Source of the DNA: Flavobacterium flavigenum
GTDB taxonomy: Bacteria; Bacteroidota; Bacteroidia; Flavobacteriales; Flavobacteriaceae
Length of the DNA: 64,000 nucleotides
Direction of reading: 5' to 3'
Assembly: GCF_027111255.2 (NCBI RefSeq)
Contig: NZ_CP114285.2
Location: 4,154,001-4,218,000 of the forward strand
Position 1 is the stretch's first letter. Each line of letters opens with the position of its first letter. Position numbers and translations under genes: made by a program. This document shows positions 10,468 to 18,513 of this stretch, piece by piece. The notes beneath the pieces were generated by a model that searched no databases, was not told where the DNA came from, and saw only the letters and a list, made by a program, of their open reading frames with translations.

Positions 10468-11916
10468 TTATCCGGGATTATTCAATTTACTGTTTTTCTT
10501 ACCATATATAAAGTAAACAAGAATTCCTAGTGCCATCCATATGACAAGCCTCGCCCAGCTTTCGTTTGGCAACGAATACATTAAGGCAAAACAAATAACA
10601 ATACCAGCTATAGGTACAAAAGGAACCCACGGAGTTCTAAAAGCTCTGGGTGCATCAGGCATTTTTTTACGCATAACCATAACACCGATACAAACCAACA
10701 CGAATGCTAATAAAGTTCCGATACTTACCATATGGCCCAAATCACTAACAGGAACAAGACCTGCAAATAAGCTAACAAATACTAAAAAGAAAAGATTTGT
10801 TTTCCATGGAGTACGAAATTTTGAATGGATTTCGCTAAAGAATGGAGGAAGTAAACCGTCTTTACTCATCGTGTAAAAAACACGGCTTTGTCCCATTAAC
10901 ATTACTAACATTACAGAAGTATAACCAGCTAGTATAGCGATAATTAAACCGGTCTGCAAAAAGTCATATCCAGTTACAGCAAAAGCAGTAGCTGCAGGTT
11001 TTGCATCACCCGCAAATTTATAATAAGGTACAAGTCCGGTCATAACATGAGAGAATAGTACATATAACAAGGTGCAGATTATTAATGAACCCAAAATACC
11101 AATCGGCATCCCTTTTTGAGGATCTTTAGCCTCTTGTGCAGCAGTTGAAACGGCATCAAAACCAATAAATGCAAAGAAAACTGTACCGGCTCCTGCTGCA
11201 ATTCCTGACCATCCAAATTTTCCGAATACTCCTGTGTTTTCAGGAATGTAAGGAGTATAATTAGTTGTGTCAATAAATTTCCATCCTAAGACTATAAATA
11301 TAATAACAACTGCAACTTTTACCACAACTAATATATTATTTAAAGTGGCTGATTCTTTTGTTCCTTTAATTAATAATAAAGAAAGTAATGAAACAATAAA
11401 AATGGCGGGTAAATTGACAATTCCTCCTTCAATCACTGTACCATTACTTAATGTAAGGGTTTCCCATGGTGAACAAATTAAGTCAGGGGGAAGATGAATG
11501 TTAAATTTTGCCAATAGTTCCAGCAGGTATCTCGACCAGCTAACGCCCACGGTTGCCGCTCCTAAAGCGTACTCTAAAACTAAGTCCCACCCAATTATCC
11601 AGGCCATAAATTCTCCCATCGTGGCATAAGAATAGGTATAGGCACTACCTGCAACCGGTATCATCGAAGCAAATTCAGCATAACACAATCCTGCAAATGC
11701 GCAGCCTATTGCAGCTAAAATAAATGATAATGTTACCGCCGGACCAGCATGGTCTGCAGCTGCAATTCCTGTTAGTGAAAATAGCCCTGCTCCAATAATT
11801 GCTCCAACTCCAAGTGCAACAAGCGAACGTGAAGATAAGGTTCTTTTTAATCCTTTTTCAGATTCGGATGCTTCACCAAGCAATACCGAAAGAGGTTTAG
11901 TTTTCCAAATTGACAT
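10468..11916 (-). CDS. APC-family amino acid permease (cationic amino acid transporter type)
   Basis: The protein is an integral inner-membrane transporter with about twelve hydrophobic segments. The first helix carries GVGAIIGAGLFSLTG, the substrate-binding glycine-rich signature of the APC superfamily. Further blocks (YAEFASMIPVAGSAYTYSY, FFAFIGFDAVSTAAQE) place it closest to the CAT/YfnA-like subgroup that imports amino acids. The exact substrate cannot be read from sequence. I chose the ATG at 11916 (MSIWKTKPLS); the frame extends 11 codons further upstream, but those residues are not family-like. It is transcribed alone toward the shared terminator at 10411-10452. Confidence 0.85.
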   Translation of the reverse strand: MSIWKTKPLSVLLGEASESEKGLKRTLSSRSLVALGVGAIIGAGLFSLTGIAAADHAGPAVTLSFILAAIGCAFAGLCYAEFASMIPVAGSAYTYSYATMGEFMAWIIGWDLVLEYALGAATVGVSWSRYLLELLAKFNIHLPPDLICSPWETLTLSNGTVIEGGIVNLPAIFIVSLLSLLLIKGTKESATLNNILVVVKVAVVIIFIVLGWKFIDTTNYTPYIPENTGVFGKFGWSGIAAGAGTVFFAFIGFDAVSTAAQEAKDPQKGMPIGILGSLIICTLLYVLFSHVMTGLVPYYKFAGDAKPAATAFAVTGYDFLQTGLIIAILAGYTSVMLVMLMGQSRVFYTMSKDGLLPPFFSEIHSKFRTPWKTNLFFLVFVSLFAGLVPVSDLGHMVSIGTLLAFVLVCIGVMVMRKKMPDAPRAFRTPWVPFVPIAGIVICFALMYSLPNESWARLVIWMALGILVYFIYGKKNSKLNNPG

Positions 11917-12136
11917 ATATAATATTGGTTTATTGTTATTAAGCTTCAAATGTATTGTTTTTTGTAAAAAATAAAAACAATTATGTTCTTTTAAGTTATA
12001 AAATATTTAATTTTTAGTTAGAAACTGTAAAAAAAGTTCCTATAAATCTTCAAAGCTTTATATTATTAGCAAATTGATTAATAAAATCTTTTATCACAAA
12101 ATAAAATAATCGTATTTTTCTTATAAAATTATAAAT

Positions 12137-12144
12137 TATATTTG
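12137..12144 (+). promoter_or_regulatory. Candidate -7 promoter element for the helix-hairpin-helix gene
   Basis: TATATTTG matches TAnnTTTG and lies 21 bases before the ATG at 12166. The -33 region is only T-rich, without a clear TTG. Confidence 0.5.
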
Positions 12145-12165
12145 TTTGATAAAATATTATAAAAA

Positions 12166-13053
12166 ATGAACTTTAGAAGTATTATAAAAGAGTTAAGTTA
12201 TACAAGCCAACAACGAAAAGGGATTTTTTTTCTTTTTATTTTGATTATTGTTTTACAATTGTTTTACTTTTTTTCTGATTTCAGTCAGCCTCAAAAAGTA
12301 AATGCAGAAGAACAGAATTGGCTGGCTTTGCAATCAGAAGTTGATTCATTAAAACAGCTTAAGCAAGGCTATAAACCTAAAATCTATCCTTTTAATCCAA
12401 ATTTTATTTCAGATTATAAAGGATATAAACTTGGAATGTCATTAGAGGAAATTGACAGGCTTTTAGCTTTTAGAAAACAAAATAAATACGTCAGTTCTGC
12501 TGAAGAATTTCAGAAAGTGACTAAAGTTTCAGATTCTTTATTAGGTGCTATTTCGCCTTATTTTAAATTTCCGGATTGGGTGCAGAATAAAAAGACTTTT
12601 ATAAATTACAGTAAAGAACCTGTATCACAAACATTCTCTAAAAAAGAAAAACTAACTGTTTTGGATATTAATCAGGCAAGTCAGGAAGATTTAATGAAAA
12701 TTAAGGGAATTGGTGAAGGATTATCACTCCGAATTTTAAAACAAAAAGAAAGCCTGGAAGCTTTTGTTTCTATGGAACAGATAAATGATGTCTGGGGACT
12801 TTCTCCAGAAGTTATAACTGAATTAAAAAAGTATTTTAGGGTTTCTTCTTTCCCGCCAATTAAAAAAATCCCTGTAAACGATGCTTCTTTAAAAGAATTA
12901 GCTCAATTTCCATACTTTAGATATGCGTTGGCAAAACAGATTGTAACCTACAGGAGCATGAACGGAAATATTAAAAATATTGAGGATTTGATAAATATTA
13001 AAGGCTTTCCCATTGAAAAAGCAAATATAATTGGTTTATATTTGGAGTTCTAA
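12166..13053 (+). CDS. Helix-hairpin-helix (ComEA-like) membrane-anchored protein
   Basis: The N terminus has one membrane segment (about residues 19-37), followed by repeated helix-hairpin-helix modules. One is LDINQASQEDLMKIKGIGEG, the classic ComEA DNA-binding motif with its KGIG hairpin, and a weaker copy near the C terminus reads INIKGFPIEKANIIG. In competent bacteria ComEA binds incoming DNA in the periplasm. This 295-residue version is longer and has several HhH units, a form common in Bacteroidota where a role in uptake is not proven. Its stop lies 13 bases before the acyl-CoA dehydrogenase start, so the two are probably co-transcribed. Confidence 0.8.
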   Translation: MNFRSIIKELSYTSQQRKGIFFLFILIIVLQLFYFFSDFSQPQKVNAEEQNWLALQSEVDSLKQLKQGYKPKIYPFNPNFISDYKGYKLGMSLEEIDRLLAFRKQNKYVSSAEEFQKVTKVSDSLLGAISPYFKFPDWVQNKKTFINYSKEPVSQTFSKKEKLTVLDINQASQEDLMKIKGIGEGLSLRILKQKESLEAFVSMEQINDVWGLSPEVITELKKYFRVSSFPPIKKIPVNDASLKELAQFPYFRYALAKQIVTYRSMNGNIKNIEDLINIKGFPIEKANIIGLYLEF

Positions 13054-13066
13054 AAACAGATCACAA

Positions 13067-14209
13067 ATGAATTTTGATTATAATGAAACGCAATCCATGA
13101 TTGCGCAGTCTATAAAAGATTTTGCCGAAAAAAACATAAGACCTTATATAATGGAGTGGGACGAAGCACAAGTTTTTCCAGTTCCATTGTTTAAGAAATT
13201 AGGAGAAATGGGATTTATGGGAGTTCTGGTTCCTGAAGAATACGGAGGATCTGGTTTAGGATATCATGAATATGTAACCATAGTCGAAGAAATTTCAAAA
13301 GTTGATCCTTCAATAGGATTGTCGGTAGCGGCACATAATTCGTTATGTACGAATCATATTTTGACTTTTGGTAATGAAGAGCAAAAGAAAAAATGGCTGC
13401 CAAAACTTGCAACAGCAGAACATATTGGTGCATGGGGACTGACAGAACATAATACAGGTTCTGATGCAGGCGGAATGAATACGACAGCTGTTAAAGATGG
13501 GGGTTTTTGGATTGTAAACGGAGCAAAAAACTTTATAACTCATGCGATTTCAGGCGATATTGCTGTTGTAGTGGTTCGTACGGGAGAAAAAGGCGATTCA
13601 AAAGGAATGACTGCTTTTGTATTTGAAAAAGGTATGCCGGGATTTACTTCAGGGAAAAAAGAAAATAAATTAGGAATGCGTGCCAGCGAAACAGCTGAAC
13701 TGGTTTTTGATAATTGTAGGGTGCCAGATGCAAATAGATTAGGTGAAGTAGGGCAGGGATTTGTGCAGGCTATGAAAATATTGGACGGAGGAAGGATTTC
13801 AATTGGAGCTTTATCACTCGGAATTGCAAAAGGGGCTTACGAAGCCGCTCTTAAATATTCGAAAGAAAGATATCAGTTTGGACAGCCAATTAGTAGTTTT
13901 CAGGGAGTTTCATTCAAACTAGCTGATATGGCAACAGAAATTGAAGCTTCTGAACTGTTATTGCACAAAGCAGCTTTCTTAAAACAAGAGCATAAACCGG
14001 TTACAACATTAGGTGCAATGGCGAAAATGTATGCATCGGAAGCCTGTGTAAAAATCGCAAATGAAGCTGTTCAGATTCACGGAGGTTATGGTTATACAAA
14101 AGATTTTCCTGTAGAGAAGTTTTATCGGGATTCGAAGTTGTGTACCATTGGTGAAGGTACGACTGAGATTCAAAAATTAGTTATTTCCAGAAATTTGTTG
14201 AAAGGATAA
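13067..14209 (+). CDS. Acyl-CoA dehydrogenase
   Basis: This 380-residue protein has the full acyl-CoA dehydrogenase layout: an N-terminal helical domain, the FAD-binding beta domain (WGLTEHNTGSDAGGM) and the C-terminal domain with QIHGGYGYTKDFPVEKFYRD. The closing block IGEGTTEIQ holds the expected catalytic glutamate of short-chain enzymes. It oxidises an acyl-CoA to the enoyl-CoA with FAD, passing electrons to ETF; short or branched chains are likely. Start chosen at 13067 (MNFDYNETQ), since upstream codons in frame overlap the previous gene. No other beta-oxidation genes are adjacent. Confidence 0.92.
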   Translation: MNFDYNETQSMIAQSIKDFAEKNIRPYIMEWDEAQVFPVPLFKKLGEMGFMGVLVPEEYGGSGLGYHEYVTIVEEISKVDPSIGLSVAAHNSLCTNHILTFGNEEQKKKWLPKLATAEHIGAWGLTEHNTGSDAGGMNTTAVKDGGFWIVNGAKNFITHAISGDIAVVVVRTGEKGDSKGMTAFVFEKGMPGFTSGKKENKLGMRASETAELVFDNCRVPDANRLGEVGQGFVQAMKILDGGRISIGALSLGIAKGAYEAALKYSKERYQFGQPISSFQGVSFKLADMATEIEASELLLHKAAFLKQEHKPVTTLGAMAKMYASEACVKIANEAVQIHGGYGYTKDFPVEKFYRDSKLCTIGEGTTEIQKLVISRNLLKG

Positions 14210-14298
14210 AGATGATTTAAACTTTTGTCTTTAGCTTTGTTCTTTATTTCTTTTTAAAATAATTTATAATTTATAACTCATAATTAATAATTAATACA

Positions 14299-14306
14299 TA
14301 CTTTTG
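14299..14306 (+). promoter_or_regulatory. Candidate -7 promoter element for rpsU
   Basis: TACTTTTG matches TAnnTTTG and lies 12 bases before the strong ribosome-binding site. A -33 TTG is not evident. Confidence 0.55.
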
Positions 14307-14317
14307 CAGCCTTAACG

Positions 14318-14328
14318 AAAGGAGGTGT
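14318..14328 (+). promoter_or_regulatory. Extended Shine-Dalgarno of rpsU
   Basis: GAAAGGAGGTG is complementary over 11 bases to the usual 3' end of Bacteroidota 16S rRNA and is about 7-10 bases from the ATG at 14336. Most genes here have no such site. In flavobacteria bS21 helps hide the anti-Shine-Dalgarno, so this site fits autoregulation of rpsU. Confidence 0.9.
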
Positions 14329-14335
14329 CTATATT

Positions 14336-14530
14336 ATGTTAATTATACCAATTAAAGACGGAGAAAATATCGATAGAGCATTAAAGCGCTATAAAAGAAA
14401 ATTTGATAAAACAGGAACTGTTCGTCAACTAAGAGCACGTACTGCTTTTATTAAGCCTTCTGTTATCAAAAGAGCTCAGATTCAAAAAGCGGCTTACATT
14501 CAAAACTTGAAAGATAGTTTAGAGAGTTAG
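14336..14530 (+). CDS. rpsU: 30S ribosomal protein bS21
   Basis: The 64-residue basic protein has the bS21 pattern: MLIIPIKDGENIDRALKRYK followed by a helical R/K-rich body. It belongs to the small-subunit platform near the 3' end of 16S rRNA. In Flavobacterium johnsoniae bS21, with bS18 and bS6, holds the anti-Shine-Dalgarno so that ribosomes normally ignore Shine-Dalgarno sequences. The very strong Shine-Dalgarno in front of this gene suggests that only ribosomes lacking bS21 translate it well, a feedback loop. It has its own promoter motif and terminator and is thus a single-gene unit. Confidence 0.95.
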   Translation: MLIIPIKDGENIDRALKRYKRKFDKTGTVRQLRARTAFIKPSVIKRAQIQKAAYIQNLKDSLES

Positions 14531-14552
14531 TATATAGCTTTTGTAAAATAAT

Positions 14553-14601
14553 TACCGTTAGTCATCAAAATAAATTAACTTTGATGCTAACGGTTTTTTT
14601 T
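14553..14601 (+). terminator. Intrinsic terminator after rpsU
   Basis: The stem ACCGTTAG-CATCAAA pairs with TTTGATGCTAACGGT with one bulged T, followed by eight T. Confidence 0.9.
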
Positions 14602-14653
14602 ATGCTTAATTTTTTAAGTTATGTAATTGTTTGAAAAAGATATTCTGTTTCTT

Positions 14654-15547
14654 ATGAAGTCAAATAAAGATGCTTTTCGTGATTATCTTCAGCTGGAGAA
14701 AAAATATTCGGCACATACTGTTAATGCTTATTTGAATGATATTTTATTTTTTGAGGTGTATAATAAAACTCACTTTGATCAGGATGGTATTGAAGATGTG
14801 AATTACAGTCAGATCAGGAGTTGGATTGTTTCTTTAGTGGATGAAGGGGTGTCAAATGTTTCTGTTAATAGAAAAATGGCTTCCTTAAAGTCTTTTTATA
14901 AGTTTCTCTTAAAAACAAAACAAATAGAGGTTAGTCCAATGCTGAAGCATAAAGCGCTGAAGACTCCTAAAATTATTCAGATTCCATTTTCTGAAAAAGA
15001 ATTAACTGATTTGATGCAGGAAGTTGGGGTTCCGGTTGGTTTTGAAGAAGTGAGGGATAAGTTAATTGTGGATCTTTTCTATACAACAGGGATGCGAAGG
15101 GCGGAATTGATACATTTAATGATGGTTAATGTAGATTTGTCTTCAAATGTGGTTAAGGTTTTAGGTAAAAGAAATAAAGAGCGTATTATTCCGGTTTTGC
15201 CAATCATTGCTGAGCAGTTTAAAATGTACCTTCGTGAGCGTTCTGCTGTTGAGGGAATAGTAGATGGTGATTATTTTTTTATTTCTAAAAAAGGGTTAAA
15301 ATTAAGCGAATCTTTTGTGTATCGTCTAATAAATTCATACTTTAGTAGGGTCTCTGAAAAGGTAAAAAAGAGTCCACATGTGCTTCGGCATACATTTGCG
15401 ACTCATTTATTGAATAACGGGGCAGATTTAAATTCAGTTAAAGAATTATTAGGACATTCTAGTTTGGCGTCTACGCAGGTTTATACTCATAATAGTTTAG
15501 CAGAGCTTAAAAAAGTATATGCTGGCGCACATCCAAGAAGTAAATAA
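14654..15547 (+). CDS. xerC: Tyrosine recombinase XerC/XerD
   Basis: This is a 297-residue Xer recombinase of normal length. The N-terminal SAM-like core-binding domain (FRDYLQLEKKYSAHTVNAYL) is followed by the catalytic domain. The catalytic residues are visible: Arg148 in TTGMRRAEL, Lys in VLGKRNKERIIP, HVLRH, LGHSS, and the nucleophile Tyr277 in QVYTH. It resolves chromosome dimers at dif together with a second Xer protein. The frame extends to a TTG at 14627, but the ATG at 14654 gives the family-like start MKSNKDAFRDYL. Whether it is XerC or XerD cannot be settled by eye. The hibernation factor gene follows 34 bases later. No mobile-element genes adjoin it. Confidence 0.88.
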   Translation: MKSNKDAFRDYLQLEKKYSAHTVNAYLNDILFFEVYNKTHFDQDGIEDVNYSQIRSWIVSLVDEGVSNVSVNRKMASLKSFYKFLLKTKQIEVSPMLKHKALKTPKIIQIPFSEKELTDLMQEVGVPVGFEEVRDKLIVDLFYTTGMRRAELIHLMMVNVDLSSNVVKVLGKRNKERIIPVLPIIAEQFKMYLRERSAVEGIVDGDYFFISKKGLKLSESFVYRLINSYFSRVSEKVKKSPHVLRHTFATHLLNNGADLNSVKELLGHSSLASTQVYTHNSLAELKKVYAGAHPRSK

Positions 15548-15581
15548 TGGTTCTGAAATGTTTAACCCTAAAATTAGTATT

Positions 15582-15884
15582 ATGAAGGTAGATGTTCATG
15601 CCGTTAACTTTACTGTTGACAGAAAGTTGGTAGATTTTATTCAGGAAAGAATGGATAAGTTAGAAAAATATTACGATCGGGTTGTCTCGGCAGACGTTTT
15701 TTTAAAAGTTGAAAGAACAAGTGACAAAGAGAATAAAGTTGTTGAGATTAAGATCAATGTTCCTGGAGATGAATTTTTGGTTAAAAAACAATGTAAGACT
15801 TTTGAGGAAGCGGTTGAACTTTCGGCAGAATCATTAGAGCGTTTATTGGTAAAAAGGAAAGAAAAGATAAGAGCGCATATATAA
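15582..15884 (+). CDS. hpf: Ribosome hibernation-promoting factor (HPF/RaiA family)
   Basis: This 100-residue protein is the short form of the HPF/YfiA family: MKVDVHAVNFTVDRKLVDFI, then a basic strand region and a C-terminal helix. It binds the 30S decoding region and inactivates or dimerises ribosomes in slow growth. The frame is open from 15519, overlapping xerC, but the ATG at 15582 gives the conserved start. It lacks the long C-terminal dimerisation domain. It lies close behind xerC and before the tRNA-tuf operon. Confidence 0.9.
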   Translation: MKVDVHAVNFTVDRKLVDFIQERMDKLEKYYDRVVSADVFLKVERTSDKENKVVEIKINVPGDEFLVKKQCKTFEEAVELSAESLERLLVKRKEKIRAHI

Positions 15885-15907
15885 TTGAAATTTTTTTTCG
15901 AAAAATG

Positions 15908-15938
15908 TTTTGATACAAAGATAAAATAGCTACATTTG
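15908..15938 (+). promoter_or_regulatory. Promoter of the tRNA-tuf operon
   Basis: TTTTG at 15908-15912 and TACATTTG at 15931-15938 are 18 bases apart, a full match to the flavobacterial -33/-7 pattern. Transcription should start around 15943-15946. Confidence 0.75.
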
Positions 15939-15940
15939 CA

Positions 15941-15967
15941 GTCCGTTAGAAATAGCGGACTTTTTTA
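15941..15967 (+). terminator. Hairpin with T-run after hpf, at the tRNA operon start
   Basis: GTCCG and CGGAC form the base of a stem with loop TTAGAAATAG and are followed by TTTTTT. It can terminate hpf transcripts. Because it lies right at the predicted tRNA operon start, that transcript would probably contain only part of the stem. Confidence 0.6.
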
Positions 15968-15975
15968 TTGTATTC

Positions 15976-16049
15976 GCCGATGTAGCTCAGCTGGCTAGAG
16001 CAGCTGATTTGTAATCAGCAGGTCGTGGGTTCGAGTCCCTCTATCGGCT
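15976..16049 (+). tRNA. tRNA-Thr (anticodon TGT)
   Basis: A complete cloverleaf: acceptor GCCGATG pairs with TATCGGC (one G-T), D arm GCTC...GAGC, anticodon stem GCTGA/TCAGC with loop TTTGTAA giving anticodon TGT, and T arm GTGGG TTCGAGT CCCTC. CCA is not encoded. It is first in the tRNA-tuf operon. Confidence 0.95.
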
Positions 16050-16110
16050 CAGAATATTTCAAATGCGATTTGAAATTAGTTCTTTAGAATAATGAGATTT
16101 TAAAAAATTA

Positions 16111-16191
16111 GGGGAGATACTCAAGCGGCCAACGAGGGCAGACTGTAAATCTGCTGTGTGAACTTCGCAGGTTCGAATCCTGCTCTCCCCA
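16111..16191 (+). tRNA. tRNA-Tyr (anticodon GTA)
   Basis: A class II tRNA with a long variable arm. Acceptor GGGGAGA pairs with TCTCCCC, anticodon stem GCAGA/TCTGC carries loop CTGTAAA with anticodon GTA at 16145-16147, and the T arm is GCAGG TTCGAAT CCTGC. CCA is not encoded. A short palindrome, ATTTCAAAT-GCG-ATTTGAAAT, lies between it and the previous tRNA and may help processing. Confidence 0.95.
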
Positions 16192-16272
16192 CAAATGAAT
16201 TTTAGATGGTTTTTCAGGTTTTGATTGTAATTAAACAAAATGCTGAAGTGAAACTTTTAAATCAAGGATTCT

Positions 16273-16344
16273 GCCGGTGTAGCTCAGGGGTAGAGTGCTT
16301 CCTTGGTAAGGAAGAGGTCTCGGGTTCAAATCCCGACATTGGCT
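16273..16344 (+). tRNA. tRNA-Thr (anticodon GGT)
   Basis: Acceptor GCCGGTG pairs with CATTGGC (two G-T pairs). Anticodon stem CTTCC/GGAAG carries loop TTGGTAA with anticodon GGT at 16305-16307, and the T arm is CGGG TTCAAAT CCCG. It lies 55 bases before tuf, as in the thrU-tyrU-glyT-thrT-tufB operon of E. coli; no tRNA-Gly is found between. Confidence 0.95.
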
Positions 16345-16399
16345 CAAGTAAGTAGGAAATTGAAAATTAATATATAACTAAGATTAAAAATTAAGTAAA

Positions 16400-17587
16400 A
16401 TGGCAAAGGAGAATTTTAATCGTTCCAAACCGCACTTAAACATAGGTACAATTGGACACGTGGATCACGGAAAAACTACATTAACTGCTGCAATTACAAA
16501 AGTATTGTCAGATGCTGGTTACTGTCAAGCAAAATCGTTTGATCAAATCGATAACGCTCCAGAGGAGAAAGAAAGAGGTATTACTATTAATACATCACAC
16601 GTAGAGTATGAAACTGCTAACCGTCACTACGCTCACGTTGACTGTCCAGGTCACGCGGATTACGTAAAGAACATGGTTACTGGTGCTGCTCAGATGGACG
16701 GAGCTATCTTAGTAGTTGCTGCTACAGATGGTCCAATGCCACAAACTCGTGAGCACATCCTTTTAGGTCGTCAGGTTGGTATTCCAAGAATCGTTGTTTT
16801 CATGAACAAAGTGGATATGGTTGATGATGCTGAGTTATTAGAACTTGTTGAAATGGAAATTAGAGATTTATTATCTTTCTACGAATATGATGGAGATAAT
16901 GGTCCTGTAGTTCAAGGTTCTGCTTTAGGAGGATTAAACAATGATCCAAACTGGGTACCTAAAATTATCGAATTAATGGAAGCTGTTGATGCTTGGATCG
17001 AAGAGCCAGTACGTGACGTTGCTAAACCATTCTTGATGCCAGTTGAGGACGTATTTACAATTACAGGTCGTGGAACTGTTGCTACAGGTCGTATTGAAAC
17101 TGGAGTTGCTAACACTGGAGATCCTGTTGAAATCATTGGTATGGGAGCTGAAAAATTAACTTCTACAATTACAGGAGTTGAGATGTTCCGTAAAATCCTT
17201 GACAGAGGTGAAGCTGGAGATAACGTAGGTTTATTGTTAAGAGGTATTGATAAAGCTGATATCAAAAGAGGTATGGTTATTATTAAGCCAGGTTCAGTAA
17301 AACCACACGCTAAATTCAAAGCTGAGGTTTATATCTTGAAAAAAGAAGAAGGTGGACGTCATACTCCATTCCACAATAACTACCGTCCACAGTTTTACGT
17401 ACGTACAACTGACGTAACAGGAGTTATTTCTTTACCAGCAGGTGTAGAGATGGTAATGCCAGGTGATAACTTAACTATTGAAGTTGCTTTATTAAGCCCA
17501 ATCGCTATGAACGTAGGTTTACGTTTTGCTATCCGTGAAGGTGGTAGAACAGTTGGTGCTGGACAGGTTACTGAAATCGTAGAGTAA
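16400..17587 (+). CDS. tuf: Elongation factor Tu
   Basis: A 395-residue EF-Tu with the P loop GHVDHGKT at residues 19-26, switch II DCPGHADYVKNM, NKVDMVDD and the SALGG-type G5 region, followed by the two beta-barrel domains. It delivers aminoacyl-tRNA to the ribosome with GTP. The codon choice is strongly biased to the common Flavobacterium codons, as expected for a very highly expressed gene. It is co-transcribed behind three tRNAs and followed by a hairpin and tRNA-Trp. Confidence 0.99.
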   Translation: MAKENFNRSKPHLNIGTIGHVDHGKTTLTAAITKVLSDAGYCQAKSFDQIDNAPEEKERGITINTSHVEYETANRHYAHVDCPGHADYVKNMVTGAAQMDGAILVVAATDGPMPQTREHILLGRQVGIPRIVVFMNKVDMVDDAELLELVEMEIRDLLSFYEYDGDNGPVVQGSALGGLNNDPNWVPKIIELMEAVDAWIEEPVRDVAKPFLMPVEDVFTITGRGTVATGRIETGVANTGDPVEIIGMGAEKLTSTITGVEMFRKILDRGEAGDNVGLLLRGIDKADIKRGMVIIKPGSVKPHAKFKAEVYILKKEEGGRHTPFHNNYRPQFYVRTTDVTGVISLPAGVEMVMPGDNLTIEVALLSPIAMNVGLRFAIREGGRTVGAGQVTEIVE

Positions 17588-17606
17588 TTCTATTAAAATA
17601 AAATAA

Positions 17607-17639
17607 AAAGCCAGTGATTATTTTTTAATCACTGGCTTT
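17607..17639 (+). terminator. Hairpin after tuf (terminator or processing stem)
   Basis: The 14-bp stem AAAGCCAGTGATTA pairs with TAATCACTGGCTTT. The T-run is short (TTT, then AATT), so it may be a partial terminator or processing site that lets some transcription reach tRNA-Trp and secE. Confidence 0.65.
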
Positions 17640-17643
17640 AATT

Positions 17644-17714
17644 ACGGGCGTAGTTCAAGGGTAGAATAGCGGTCTCCAAAACCGTTGATGGGGGTTCGAA
17701 TCCCTCCGCCCGTG
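17644..17714 (+). tRNA. tRNA-Trp (anticodon CCA)
   Basis: Acceptor ACGGGCG pairs with CGCCCGT. The anticodon loop CTCCAAA gives CCA at 17676-17678, and the T arm is GGGGG TTCGAAT CCCTC. It sits 19 bases before secE, between tuf and secE as in many bacteria. Confidence 0.95.
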
Positions 17715-17732
17715 CAATAAAAAATATATCAA

Positions 17733-17930
17733 ATGACTAAAGTTACGAATTATTTATCAGAGGCTTTCGAAGAGTTGAAGTCAAATGTTACTTGGCCTGC
17801 CTGGGCTGAGGTTCAGAAATTGACAATTGTTGTGGCCGTTTTTTCGATCCTGTTCGCTTTGGCGACTTGGGGAGTAGACGAATTTTTTGCAAAAGCTTTG
17901 GCTGGATTTTTTAACTGGTTAAAAGGATAA
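17733..17930 (+). CDS. secE: Preprotein translocase subunit SecE
   Basis: This 65-residue protein has the minimal SecE form: an amphipathic N-terminal helix (YLSEAFEELKSNVTWPAWAE) and one membrane helix (about residues 30-55). It clamps SecY in the inner-membrane translocon. The place between tRNA-Trp and nusG is the conserved one for secE. The start ATG is 18 bases after the tRNA. Confidence 0.95.
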   Translation: MTKVTNYLSEAFEELKSNVTWPAWAEVQKLTIVVAVFSILFALATWGVDEFFAKALAGFFNWLKG

Positions 17931-17940
17931 TTTTTTTGTG

Positions 17941-18492
17941 ATGGCAGATAATAATGTGAAAAAATGGTACGTAGTTAGAGCGGTTAGTGGTCAAGAAAAT
18001 AAAGTAAAAGCTTATATTGAGACTGAGATTGCGAGATTAGGTATGGAGGATTATGTTTCTCAGGTCTTAGTTCCTACTGAAAAAGTAGTTACTGTAAAAG
18101 ATGGGAAAAAATCATCTAAGGATAAAGTATATTTTCCTGGATATGTTATGATCGAAGCTAACTTGGTTGGTGAGATTCCTCATATTATTAAGTCTATTAC
18201 TAGTGTTATTGGATTTTTAGGAGAAATTAAAGGAGGAGAACCTGTTCCTTTAAGACTTTCTGAAGTAAACCGTATGTTAGGTAAAGTGGATGAACTGGCT
18301 GTAAATACAGATACAAGATCAATTCCATTCAGTTTAGGAGAAACAGTAAAAGTGATCGATGGTCCTTTTAATGGTTTCAATGGTATGGTTGAGAAAATCA
18401 ATGAAGAAAAGCGTAAACTTGAAGTTATGGTTAAGATTTTCGGAAGAAAAACTCCATTAGAATTGAGCTTTATGCAAGTTGAAAAAGTATAA
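17941..18492 (+). CDS. nusG: Transcription termination/antitermination factor NusG
   Basis: The 183-residue protein has the NusG N-terminal domain (KKWYVVRAVSGQENKVKAYI) and a C-terminal KOW domain (GETVKVIDGPFNGFNGMVEK). It binds RNA polymerase and supports processivity and coupling with the ribosome. A GTG at 17938 precedes the chosen ATG at 17941 in the same frame. It is 10 bases after secE and clearly part of the same operon. Confidence 0.97.
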   Translation: MADNNVKKWYVVRAVSGQENKVKAYIETEIARLGMEDYVSQVLVPTEKVVTVKDGKKSSKDKVYFPGYVMIEANLVGEIPHIIKSITSVIGFLGEIKGGEPVPLRLSEVNRMLGKVDELAVNTDTRSIPFSLGETVKVIDGPFNGFNGMVEKINEEKRKLEVMVKIFGRKTPLELSFMQVEKV

Positions 18493-18513
18493 TTTTGTTA
18501 CATCTATAATATC

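Noticed and set aside
14654..15547. Xer-type recombinase as the mark of an integrative element
   Set aside because: Sequence and neighbours (rpsU, hpf) are those of the housekeeping Xer gene; no attachment site or mobile genes were found.
16912..17319. Open frame antisense to tuf
   Set aside because: Caused by the strong codon bias of tuf; no independent support.
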